Below are positions 1 through 9,976 of a DNA stretch of 40,608 nucleotides, piece after piece. Position numbers and translations under genes: made by a program. How positions within the stretch are numbered: position 1 is the stretch's first letter; every line of letters begins with the position of its first letter. The stretch lies in contig ML976685.1 in assembly GCA_010015655.1 (NCBI GenBank), positions 9,858-50,465 of the forward strand, in the 5' to 3' direction. The notes under the pieces are model-generated. The model was given only the letters and a program-made list of their open reading frames with translations, was not told the origin of the DNA and searched no databases. This DNA is from Bimuria novae-zelandiae CBS 107.79 (lineage: Eukaryota > Ascomycota > Dothideomycetes > Pleosporales > Didymosphaeriaceae).

Positions 1-297
1 GATCCGGCCTGCGTGCCTTGGGTATTCGATCCAGCCTGCGTGCCTTGGGTATTCGATCCGGCCTGCGTGCCTTGGGTATTCGATCCGGCCTGCGTGCCCT
101 GGGTATTCGATCCAGCCTGCGTGCCCTGGGTATTCGATCCAGCCTGCGTGCCCTGGGTATTCGATCCAGCCTGCGTGCCCTGGGTATTCGATCCGGCCTG
201 CGTGCCTTGGGTATTCGATCCGGCCTGCGTGCCTTGGGTATTCGATCCGGCCTGCGTGCCTTGGGTATTCGATCCGGCCTGCGTGCCCTGGGTATTC
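1..297 (-). repeat. 27-bp coding minisatellite, 11 contiguous copies
   Basis: Eleven head-to-tail copies of a 27-bp unit, differing at only two positions (cggcc/cagcc and ccttg/ccctg). Read on the minus strand each gives NTQGTQAGS. The unit is a multiple of three, so copy number can change without breaking the frame. The array continues to the window edge, so its full length is unknown. Degenerate TQGTQ-like copies follow at 298-388. Confidence 0.95.
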
Positions 298-1291
298 GTT
301 CCGGTCTGCGAGCCCTGCGTGTTGCCAGTTCCAGCCTGTCCGTTCTGAGTGCCAGTTTGGGGCGTGTTGCCAGTTTGGCCCGTGGTGCCTGATGAGCTTG
401 TCAGCAAGTGCCTTCTTCCATGCGAATGTGCAATATGGAATTAAAGAAGTGGAGCTGAAGATGAAGGATTGAATCTTTATAACTTACCAGTAGGCGACCC
501 GGCTCCGTTCACGCCTGTCGAGGGCGCACCGTTCACGCCACTTTGAGGCGTGTTGGGCGTGTTGGGCGTGGAGTTGGGCGCTCCATTCACACCTCCAGCG
601 GCGCCAGCCCCATTCACACCTGTGGCACCAGGCGTGGCTCCAGCACCTCCAGCAGCAGCGCCTCCAGCAGCAGCGCCTCCAGCACCCGTGGCCGGTGCCG
701 TGCCGTTATTGGCTGCTCCGCCGGCTGCGGCGCCTAGATTGCAAGGTCAGTGGCTTGGGACGAATTGAGACATCCAAAAATGAAAAGTCACTTACCATTT
801 CCTTTGCCTTTGCCCTTGCCCTTGCCCTTGCCCTTTCCCTTGCCCTTGCCCGAGGCAGTGGCAGCTGTAAATGATTAACATCGAGTTCAAGCCGTAGGAT
901 GCATCTCAAGTAGCATACCAGCACCCGCTCCAGCAGCCGGCGTAGCCGCATTTGCACCACCTCCTGTGAGACTTCCAAGAAGGTCACCAAGACCGCCAGC
1001 AGCTCCGCCAGCTCCGCCAGCAGCACCCGCTCCGCCAGCAGCACCCGCTCCGCCAGCAGCACCCGCCCCGCCACCCAACCCTCCGAGAAGCTGGTCAAGC
1101 TGGCGCTTGCGGATGGAGTTCTCCCGGGCGATTGTGCGAAGAGTCGTGGCGTAGTGAGCGGGCATCTTGGTGCCGGTGAACCCGCTGCTCGTGTCAACCC
1201 ATTTCTTCTCGACCTTGGGGAATGAAGCCGGGGCCGCAGCGACGAGCGGCGTGGCTGCAAGGGCAGCAATAATGGAAGCGGAGAACTTCAT
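1..1291 (-). CDS. Secreted low-complexity repeat protein, 4 exons, 3' end beyond window
   Basis: Exons 1291-919, 864-796, 733-488 and 388-<1 stay in one frame. Introns use GTATGC, GTAAGT and GTAAGT donors and TTTACAG, ATCTAG and CATCAG acceptors, with a CTGAC-like branch site before the second acceptor. Residues 1-20 form a signal peptide (MKFSASIIAALAA, then a small-residue cleavage site). A Lys-Arg site at residues 62-63 (SIRKR|Q) suggests Kex2 processing. After it come Gly/Ala repeats (GAGAAG units in exon 1), a Gly-Lys tract (GKGKGK, exon 2), a Gly/Asn/Pro/Thr segment (exon 3) and at least 11 NTQGTQAGS nonapeptides (exon 4). No stop is met before base 1. I do not recognise a named family. 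A secreted, Kex2-processed cell-wall or effector-like protein is an inference from signal peptide and repeats. Confidence 0.82.
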
Positions 1292-2929
1292 GATGAATAG
1301 ATAATATGTAATAAGGATAGAATAACGACACCGTTCGACAGTGGCAAGTTAGAAAGCGTGGAATAGGATGCTGGCTAGCAGCAGTGGTAAACTCGAAAGA
1401 AAAGTCGGATGTGAAGTTGGAAGGAGAGTAATTTGACAATCCGTAGAGGCTTAAGTACTTGTAAGCTCTTGCACACCAAAATCTCGAACAGGTTCCGCTT
1501 TGGGAATGCAGACTTACTCCACGAGGCATAATGATCGGCCCACAGTAGACCTCCCATCCGGTCTCATCATTTCTTCAAAAAAAGTGTACCATTCGTCGAT
1601 CCTGCGTTGCGATTCAAGAACTATCGACAAGTGCTGTGGGTCCGAATTGGTAGGAGTTCTCCAACGAGATGATCTGAGGAAGGATCGTGAAGCTTATTGG
1701 GCCGCGCCATATCTAGTCTGTAACTGAGAGCGTCCAAGATGTCAAACAGCGGTGATGGGCGGGGCCGTGTGTACATCGCACCCAGATCGCCGCAATGGCA
1801 TGCAGTAGCGTGGGGCACCTAAGACTATTTCTGCAAAACGAAGACCGAATTTGTTGTGAAATGAACTGAGCAGGAACATTCTGAAACAGGAGCCTCGAAG
1901 CATACTGTGTATCGAGGCCGAATTAGGCTTGTTGGGTCCTCTGTGACTCGGCTTGCGGACGTGTTTAACGCCAACTCGCAGTCGCATCAGCAGAACCCAT
2001 TACCGTATTTTTCATCACACGGAGACGGCTATCCCACTTACGAATACTCTGCATGCTCCCTATCACGTCATGGCTTCGTTCCCAACGCAGTACCCCGAAA
2101 GTTGAAACGCGGCATCATCGGGCGCTCAAACATCGTTTCAAAACCCCACAATTCTCGGAACACGGCGAGTCTGATGAACAAGGGAAGTTCAGAGACCGAG
2201 CTGTCGTTGTTTGGGCCGTAAACTGACGTGCTCACGATCTGCGTCTGTGGATTTCAGGGTGGAGGGAGGGTGATTGACGCTGCTATTCTTAGGCTGCTTG
2301 TAGCGCCACGCTAGACCGAATCTGTGCAGAGGCCAAGCGCGGTGTGCACAATGGAAAGACATCCAGAGGCTGCAATTTCCTTCGTTGTAAAATGTGGAAG
2401 TTGCCAGCGCGGGATGCCAAGAGTTGCCCTTTGATGCAAGGCGGCTGTACATAGAGTACATTATTGCGCATTTACTCCTTCGTCAATATATGAGATCGCA
2501 GGTAATCAATGTGATCCGTGGCGCAGTAGTCACAGTCAGTGGGCTGTGAATCACCTCCACACATTCCGTCTCGAGGCAGTCCTTCGTCAATTATGCATGT
2601 GAGCCCAGCAGCAATGCAATTGATAGTCAACAGGCAGTACTGGAACCTTACAGCAGAGACTTCCACACAGGGGTAGCTGCAAGGAACAAGTCCAGATTGA
2701 ACTTCGACAATTATCGTGGGGTCTCTTTGAATCCGATGCGACATCCGGCACACTACTTCGCAACACAGACTGACCGTCGTTAGTCTGTTCTTCGTAGCTC
2801 GTTCCTGTTGAGGGAGGCGCTCCCCGGCATACGGAAGGAGCACGCTAGCCATATATAGGCGACTTCCCGCCTACATAGTTGTACACTCTTAAACTCAACT
2901 TCATGTTGACGATACATTTCAACAGGTTA
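1292..2929. other. Intergenic stretch with no convincing gene
   Basis: Normal base composition. Several short open frames exist on both strands (for example 1907-2221 plus and 2189-2461 minus), but none shows a signal peptide, a recognisable domain or a splice-consistent extension. The first part holds the promoter and 5' leader of the secreted repeat gene (start codon at 1291, minus). A cysteine-rich open frame at 2472-2852 is listed separately. Confidence 0.5.
2472..2852 (-). CDS. Possible cysteine-rich small protein, 126 aa (weak)
   Basis: An uninterrupted 126-codon frame with 11 cysteines, most in pairs or short spacings (SLCCEVVC, CSYPC, then DCDYC near the end). It has no signal peptide at the given start, and a TATATA sequence lies only a few bases upstream of the first ATG, so a real transcript would probably start inside it. 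It sits about 340 bp from the edge of the repeat block, a common place for small Cys-rich effectors in this type of genome. I recognise no family, and it may be a chance frame or one exon of a spliced gene. Confidence 0.18.
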   Translation of the reverse strand: MASVLLPYAGERLPQQERATKNRLTTVSLCCEVVCRMSHRIQRDPTIIVEVQSGLVPCSYPCVEVSAVRFQYCLLTINCIAAGLTCIIDEGLPRDGMCGGDSQPTDCDYCATDHIDYLRSHILTKE

Positions 2930-3192
2930 TGAGCCCGGCCTGCACGCTCACCACACTGCTGCACCGGCTATAGGGATGTCCCCTCACGCTCTACACAGCT
3001 GTACTAGCCGCACGACCGACGCTACGCTCATCGCCACTGGCGGGCCGGACCACTGCCGCTACACTGCACCACTGCTGCCATCGTCCAGCCGCCCAGCTAC
3101 CCGCTGCGTCACCGGCTGCCGACGCCTGAGCGATCACCCGCTGTTTTTGCTTTCGCTGTCCTTAGCGATTTCCTTTCACCTTGGCCTTTACC
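2930..3192. other. GC-rich, CpG-rich leader abutting the decayed repeat block
   Basis: Composition changes abruptly here: this stretch is rich in CpG and CCG and shows no RIP decay, whereas from about 3207 onward the DNA is strongly AT-rich. It ends at an ATG in good context (ACCATGG, 3193) that opens the long decayed frame described next. It could be the untranslated leader of that element or unique flanking DNA. No gene is visible in it. Confidence 0.45.
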
Positions 3193-4313
3193 ATGGACCT
3201 TGCTAACAATCAACCATAATTATTAATAATTAAGTCAATTAACTTAGCAACGTTAGCTTAATTTAGCTTAATTTAGCTTAATTAGCGTAATTAAAGGAGC
3301 AAATTAAATTAATTAGATTATTATAAAGGCTTAAGTAGCTTAATTAATCAGTTTTATTTAGTATTAGTATATGTCTGTCCCTTAGTCTCTTATTAAGTAC
3401 TTAGAGTCTATCTTATTATTAGTAAATGCTACTATTTCTACTCTAGTTAGAGGTAAAAAACCTGCCTAAATCTAGCCACGCAACAACTTAAGAGCTACTA
3501 ATAAATAAGTACTTATTTTACGCTATTTTAGCTTAAGTAGATTACTAAACTTACTAAATATACGCTTATAATTATAGCTAAAGGTAATAATAGTAAGTAC
3601 ATTAATAGTTAATTACGTAAGATTAGAGTATAATAGCTTAAACTATAACTAGTATATAATTAAAAACTTTATATTATTACTAAAGTAGTACTGTTGCGTT
3701 TACTATAGCTTATAATTATACTAATTTTTACTAATAGCGTCTTCGCTAGCTAGTTTAGCGTAAATACTAGTATATATAGTATTATTAATAAGCTATTTAT
3801 TACTAATTTTAGGCACTATAAAAGTAGCTTCTATAGCTTATAACTAGCCTAAATTTATAAGAACCTAGCGTAACACTTAGCTAGTAGCTTACTTTTATCT
3901 ATCTATATATTCTTATAGTATATTTTATAGTACAGGTAGAGAAGTATAGTATTATAATAGTAAGTTTATAATTTTATAATAATATTTATTTAGCTTATTT
4001 TAGCTAGCGTATACCTTAATGTTAAGATCCCAAAGGGGTAGCTGGTCCCTAAGGGGCTAAGGTTAGTTCTCGGGCAGGAATACTATAGTAGGATAAGAGA
4101 GGGTCGTAGTAATAGCTTGCGCTTGTCACTAGGGCGTTAGTATTAAAGGTGGGTATAACATAATTAAATTAACAAGGTTGCTTATTCAGATCCAAACGAT
4201 AGATTAATAAACAGGTTAAACACGATAATAGAAGACTATCCTCGTGTCCCTATATACATGACTCGTCCCACGAATCCCAGGTGTCCCAAGAATCCCAAAG
4301 TCCCATATGCCAA

Positions 4314-4385
4314 GATACTTCTGGGACGCCCGATACTTCTGGGACGCCCGATACTTCTGGGACGCCCGATACTTCTGGGACGCGT
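4314..4385. repeat. 18-bp tandem repeat inside the solo LTR, 4 copies
   Basis: Four adjoining copies of an 18-bp unit beginning GATACTTCTGGGACG; the last copy diverges in its final bases. Degenerate GTCCCA/GAATCCCA motifs lie just upstream (about 4265-4310). The related LTRs at 21564 and 28204 lack this array and have a different sequence in the corresponding place. Confidence 0.9.
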
Positions 4386-4455
4386 GACATGGTCACGTGA
4401 TCTGTGGCTGAGTCAGGAACCTTGGCTGGTCGCACGGATAAGTGGCCATGCCCCG

Positions 4456-4816
4456 TGTCCGATTACATGGTCCTTTGCATCTGCAAGGAGGCTGGCGCAC
4501 TTACGCCCGTACATTCCGCCCTTGCATTCCGCCCTCGCTCAACGCGCAAGGAATAACGCAAGGAATAAAGTAAGGAATAAAGCAAGGATAAAGTAAGGAA
4601 TAAAGCAAGGATAAAGTAAGGAATAAAGCAAGGATAAAGTAAGGAATAAAGCAAGGATAAAGTAAGGAATAAAGCAAGGGATATCTAGGTAGGCAACCTA
4701 AAGATAAAAGGCAAAGTCCTAGACCTCTTAGAGAGAAGCACACACAATTCATACCTTAATTTATCTTAATTAATTATTATCTTTTTATCTTATTAGATTA
4801 CCCTTCTAATCTGACA
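4456..4816 (+). repeat. 5' LTR of copia 1 (361 bp)
   Basis: Begins TGTCCGATTACATGG and ends CTTCTAATCTGACA. It contains four copies of a 23-bp tandem unit at 4584-4675; the 3' LTR has only one, which accounts exactly for the 69-bp length difference. Remaining differences to the 3' LTR are mostly C/T and G/A. Confidence 0.95.
4584..4675. repeat. 23-bp tandem repeat in the copia 1 5' LTR, 4 copies
   Basis: Four perfect copies of a unit starting AAGGATAAAGTAAGG and ending AATAAAGC. It lies within a longer run of AAGGAATAAAG-like motifs. The matching place in the 3' LTR (about 9810-9838) has a single copy. Confidence 0.95.
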
Positions 4817-4866
4817 ATTAAGAGTCTTACTGCCTTAACTAATACTACCTTATCAAGCTAATCGCA

Positions 4867-7800
4867 ATGGCTCTATCAATACTTAGAAATCCTATAGTAA
4901 TCCTAACTAACTACACGAATTACACACTATGGCTGAAATAGCTTAAAACAAGATGCTAATTCCTTAAGGTCTGGAACATTATCAACCTAGCGCTGATAGA
5001 TGAACTAAAGCAGAAACCCGCTATGCTGATACCGCTGTTAATAGGCAACTACTAGCCAAACGCTGTCTACACGAATGCGAACCTAAATAACGCACCGATA
5101 TTACTATCTTATCTATCGCTGGCAGGCGCGAAAGCATACAAAGACAATAGTGACTACTATAAAGGATAGCTTAAGATCTATAAGGTTATGGATCGAGCCT
5201 ATTAAGAAGAAAAGGTAGACCTTAATAAGGTAGTTACCTTTCTCTAGTTAACAATCTCCGCGTATCTCTAGAACAACTACTATATTCCTGGAGAAATAAT
5301 TAAGCAATGGATAAATAACCTTATAATCACAATTAGGGTTGACTATCAAGACAAATATAGATAATTAAGAACAAGGTATTAAGAAGCGCTTAAGCTAATA
5401 AGAATAGTTAGATTATAGGCTATATAGCTCTCTAAGTACGATTACGCAGCCACAGAAGTAGAGACTAATTAAATTCTAGAACTTTAAAGGCTTAACTTAG
5501 TAAAAGAAAACTTTATAAAGGTAGTTGTCTATGTCGCACCTATGTAGGTAACGACCTTCTAGTAATATAGAAGCAAGGATACAGCTGTCTCACGAAAGCA
5601 CATAATAAAACTCTTCTAAGACTACATAATCCTGTAGCACCTAACTAAGGGCAAATAAAAGGGCGCTTTTACTACTGCAGGGTCATCTCTCGCTAAAGGT
5701 AGTGAACCCACCTAGGCTATAGATAGGGACGCCTCTCTTGTGGATAAAGCAGCATTATCTAAAAGTTAGGGAAGACTTTAGAATTATAAACAACAAAATA
5801 ATAGTTAACGTACTAGAACTAAGCGGTCGCCTTAGAGTCTTAAGCTAATAATAGTTAGTGGTAATTACTACCCTGCTTGTAAACTACGCCATAGTCTTTA
5901 AGACTATTTCTATACCTTTCTAGACAAGCAGCTAGACTGGTTTATACTAAACTTTCTTATAGTAAAGCTAGTTAAGCTTAGGCTAGAACATGATACCGAC
6001 TTCTAAGAGAAGTTAAAAGGAATAAAAAAGGCTAAATTACAGGCACCTAAAATTAAATAATCACACACTCTTACTCCACCTCGAATTACTAAGGCTAATA
6101 ATAAATAACTAGATGGACGCAAGATTACTAAAATCTTAGCAAGCTTTAACGCCGCATCCTTCTACACTAACCTAAATATGTACCTATTACGACGCTTAGC
6201 CATACTTAATTTAGGCATAACCTACTATATCTTTAACGACATCGATCGCTTTGTCTCATACCGTCCACCGGCGCCAGGAGACTTTATATGGGCAGGGAAT
6301 ACATAAATATGGATTAAAGGATACGGGAGCGTCTATCTTAACGTATAGAGTACAAACGGCAATTAATTAATATAGCTAGATAATATAGCCTATTACCTTA
6401 ATCTGCTCTACAATTTTATATCGTTCCAATTACTCTAGAGGCAAGGCCTTTGGTGGGATATAAGAGTAGACCTAATAACTCTAAAGAGAAAAGATAATAC
6501 TATACTAGCAGAACTTTAAGAGCTGCATAGATAGTAGGTCTTAGAACACAAGATAAGGCTAGTAGGTAGTATTCCTACTAATGCTGCGCACGCTACTTAC
6601 AAGACTAATACACGCACTAAATAAAGACTGTAAAAGGCAAACGCGTGGATCTGGCACTAATAATTAGGCTATTTAGGCCCTTAGGCCCTCGAACACCTCG
6701 TGTAGTAATCTAAGGGGGTAAGGATTAAAAGTCTCCTTATAGTTAAGTGTAATGCCTGCGGTAAAGTAAAACTAAAATGGCAAATACGCTGGCAAGCTAG
6801 AGATTTAATAGAAGGTCCTGGCGAGCGAGTTGCAATCGATTTTCACGACTATAAAGTAGATAGCTTAATAAGAGAGAAGAGCTAAATACTAATTACTAAC
6901 TAATTTTCTAGCTTTGCATGGGACTTCTACTTTAAGGATAACCGCCCAGCACGGTTAATTATTAAATTACTTAGCACCTTTATACGGTTTATAGAAGTAT
7001 AATACAACATTATAGTAAAAGTAATTAAATCTAATAACAAGATCTTCTTTATTAAGGTAAATGTTAAGAAGTGGTGCTTAGCGTAAGGTATTAAGATTAA
7101 GCCTTTAGCACCTAATACTTAAGCACAAAATAGAGGAGCTAAATACTTAAGGGGTGTAATTAAGGAGAAAGCGCGCGCGATACAACTTAACTCTAACCTA
7201 TCTTAGTAGATATAGCCTAAGATTACCTAAGCCGCAGTCTACTTGTATAATCGAACGCTAAACTACGCTAATTAATAGCGATCTCTATATAAAGTGTTCT
7301 TTACGATAGTAGCTTTTCAGAACGGCATTATTACCTAACTAAAGAAGCCTAATTAAGCTTGCCTAAAAGCATATAGCTGCAAAGCTTTTGCGATAACCGA
7401 CGATACAAAACGCGGCAAGAGCAGGCTTTAGAGGCTTGACCCTAAGGCATAGATTAGCTACCTTGTTAGCTACAAATTAATAAATATCTAGAGAATATAG
7501 ATTCCCTCTCTAGCAAAGACAATCAGTACTCGCGACGTAATATTCGACGAGGATACTATATTCTTAGGTAAAACTAAAGACCTAATAGAAAACCTTATGC
7601 ACAGTATATTAGAAGAAATAGTAGCCTAGGTGTAATTAGTAGAGTTACCTCCCTTATCTTTATAAGAGCATGCTACTAAGTCCTTCTTTAAGGATAAGAT
7701 AATTAGTAAAGCGCTAGAGGAAGAGGTTAAAGGAGCTCTTAAGTATAGGCAAGGCAGGAAAGTTAGGTGCGAATATTTAACACCTCCTTTAACGCCGCTA

Positions 7801-9633
7801 CTAGTGACACTCCTTGCATAATTAATAGCAGGAGGCGATTAAGCTATACTACCCTAAAGAGTGTAAATAGGGTAGTAGCAAACAAGCCCATGGGCCGCAG
7901 CCTTTATGGCAGGCACTAAAGCTAGTAGCAGCGGCAAATATAAAGGTAAGACTCTTAATAAGGCGCAGCTTTGACAAATAATTATATTAGGCAAGAAGCC
8001 ATATCGAAGCGTGCTTTTAGAGCTACCTATATGCTAAAGCAAGCTCGAAGATCACCCTCTCTATAATATATGGAAGGAAGCAGAACGTTCCTATCTACAG
8101 AGCCACAAGGAAATAAAGTCCTGGAGTGAGGTTGCAACCGCTCTAGTGAAAGTAGTAGGCTATTAAATCCTCGACTGCATGTAGGTATATACCTATAAAT
8201 TTAATAAACACTATCGATTATAGAAATGTAAAGTAAGGCTGGTGGTGCGAGGCAATTAATAGTAGCACCTTACCTTATAAGAAACCTACGCCGCAACACT
8301 TATAGGACGATTATTCTGTATACTTATAGCGATTGCAGCTTAGCTCGACCTAGAGCTTATCTAACACAACGTTACTAACGCGTTTGTCCATGCAAAGCTA
8401 GACAGAGAAATCTACATAAGAATGCCTCGCGGCTACTCGCGAGCAGGCACAGTCCTTAAACTACACAAAGCACTGTATGGACTGCGCATATCTCCACTAC
8501 TCTAGCAAAGAGAATTCACATCAACGCTCCGTGATATTGGCTTTAAAACAGTGCCCCACAAGCCATGCTGCCTTATTAAGGATGGCATTATTATCTTCTT
8601 TTATGTAGATAACCTTATTATTGCCTACGATAAGTTATAAAAGCAGGCTGCTAAAGCTGCTCTTGTAATAATAGGTACTAAATTTACACTTACGGGTGGT
8701 AAAGACCTGCAGTGGTTTCTAGGAATTGAAATTATTAGGAACCGCTCGAGTAGAAAGATCTGGCTTTTATAAGCTTTATATATTAATAAAATATCGCGCC
8801 TTATTAATCACCATGAGATTCGCCATAATACCCTAATAGGTTTAATTAAATTACTTCTAAGGACAGGACTAGCTAGTAAGGGTAAGATTAATTAATACCA
8901 GCGTAAAGTTGGATTAATTCTCTATGCTATAGTTATATCTTGGCTAGATATCGCCTTTATAAGTTCCCGATTATCACGATTCCTGTCCAACCTAAGCAAA
9001 GAGTACTAAGCGGCTACTAACCAAGTTCTCCTCTACCTTACTAATACCAGATCACTAGGTCTTCAGCTTAGGGGTGTAGATACTTTAGAAGTGGTAAGCG
9101 ACGTATCCTTTACTAACAATACACTTAACCACAAGAGCTTACAAGGATATATTATTAAGCTATTTAGTGGCCTAATCGCCTGGAAAGCAAACAAGCAAGA
9201 TATAGTCACTATATTAATAACTAAAGCCAAATTACTAGCACTATTGTAAGTGGCCAAGGAGGCACTATTTACATCCTAATTGCTAAAAGAGCTAAAGATT
9301 AACCTTAGCAACTCCCTTATCATAATTAATTATAATAATTAGCAAACAATCCAACTTATTACTAAAGAAATTGCCAAGTTGCAGACCAAGCTCCGTTATG
9401 TAGATATCTATAATTATTAGCTAAGACAAGAGGTCGCACTACGAATAATTAAGGTAGACTATTAACGCTTAGAGGACATGGCCGTAGATAGACTTACAAA
9501 GGCCCTACCTATAAACAAATAGAGCAAGTTTCTAAGTAAACTAGGACTTAAAGATATATTAGACAAGATCACTAATCAAGAGGTTACCCTGCAGGATCTA
9601 TAGCAGAGAATAAAGGTCTTTAAGTTAGAATAA
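4867..9633 (+). pseudogene. Copia 1 Gag-Pol polyprotein, heavily RIP-mutated
   Basis: One plus frame from ATG 4867 can be followed through the element, broken by dozens of TAG/TAA codons and no obvious frameshift. Visible in order: Gag with a damaged zinc knuckle (PACKLRHSL near 5870; the outer Cys read as Tyr); protease near 6200-6300, whose DSG/DTG-type site reads NLG; integrase with the zinc segment KCNACG near 6750 and the catalytic stretch ERVAIDFHDY near 6826; reverse transcriptase with KLHKALYGLR near 8458 and FFYVDNLI near 8597, where the second Asp of YVDD is Asn; and RNase H near 9085 (SDVSFTNN, IAWKANKQD). The Asp-to-Asn and Cys-to-Tyr changes are G-to-A on this strand. The exact end is uncertain (9633 or 9660). 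It cannot make an active polyprotein. Confidence 0.93.
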
Positions 9634-9684
9634 TGGACAAATGCGAAAGGTCCAGCTTAAGGATAGGCCCAAGCTAAGGGGGTG

Positions 9685-9976
9685 TGTCTAATTACATGGT
9701 CCTTTGCATCTGCAAGGAGGCTAGCGCACTTACGCCCGTACATTCCGCCCTTACATTCCGCCCTCGCTTAACGCGCAAGGAATAACGCAAGGAATAAAGC
9801 AAGGAATAAAGCAAGGATGAAGTAAGGAATAAAGTAAGGGATATCTAGGCAGGCAACCCAAAGATAAAAGGCAAAGTCCCAGACCTCTTAGAGAGAAGCA
9901 CACACAATTCATACCTCAATTTATCTCAATTAATTATTATCTTTTCATCTTATCAGATTACCCTTCCAATCTGACA
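9685..9976 (+). repeat. 3' LTR of copia 1 (292 bp)
   Basis: Begins TGTCTAATTACATGG and ends CCAATCTGACA. It matches the 5' LTR throughout except for transitions and three missing copies of the 23-bp unit. The CCCCG target duplication follows directly. Confidence 0.95.

Larger units (their letters stand above)
4456..9976 (+). mobile_element. Complete Ty1/copia retrotransposon (copia 1), RIP-inactivated
   Basis: A 5.5 kb element with LTRs 4456-4816 and 9685-9976 (TGTC...GACA), a purine-rich tract (AAGCTAAGGGGGTG) directly before the 3' LTR, and a perfect 5-bp target duplication CCCCG at 4451-4455 and 9977-9981. The domain order of the internal frame (gag, protease, integrase, reverse transcriptase, RNase H) is the copia order. 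It inserted into the solo LTR, so it is younger than that LTR. The 3' LTR is less decayed than most of the interior. Confidence 0.95.

Noticed and set aside
1..297. CRISPR-like array of direct repeats
   Set aside because: Units of 27 bp are contiguous with no spacers and encode an in-frame nonapeptide in a eukaryotic gene.
13..392. Plus-strand frames of 111 and 124 aa over the 27-bp repeat
   Set aside because: They are shadows of the minus-strand coding repeat, which has consistent splicing and a signal peptide.
706..1269. Minus-strand 187-aa frame
   Set aside because: Out of frame with the spliced secreted protein and rich in Arg/Leu/Ser, as expected from an alternative frame of Gly/Ala codons.
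2976..3206. 76-aa plus-strand frame
   Set aside because: No domain, and its composition only reflects the GC-rich leader.
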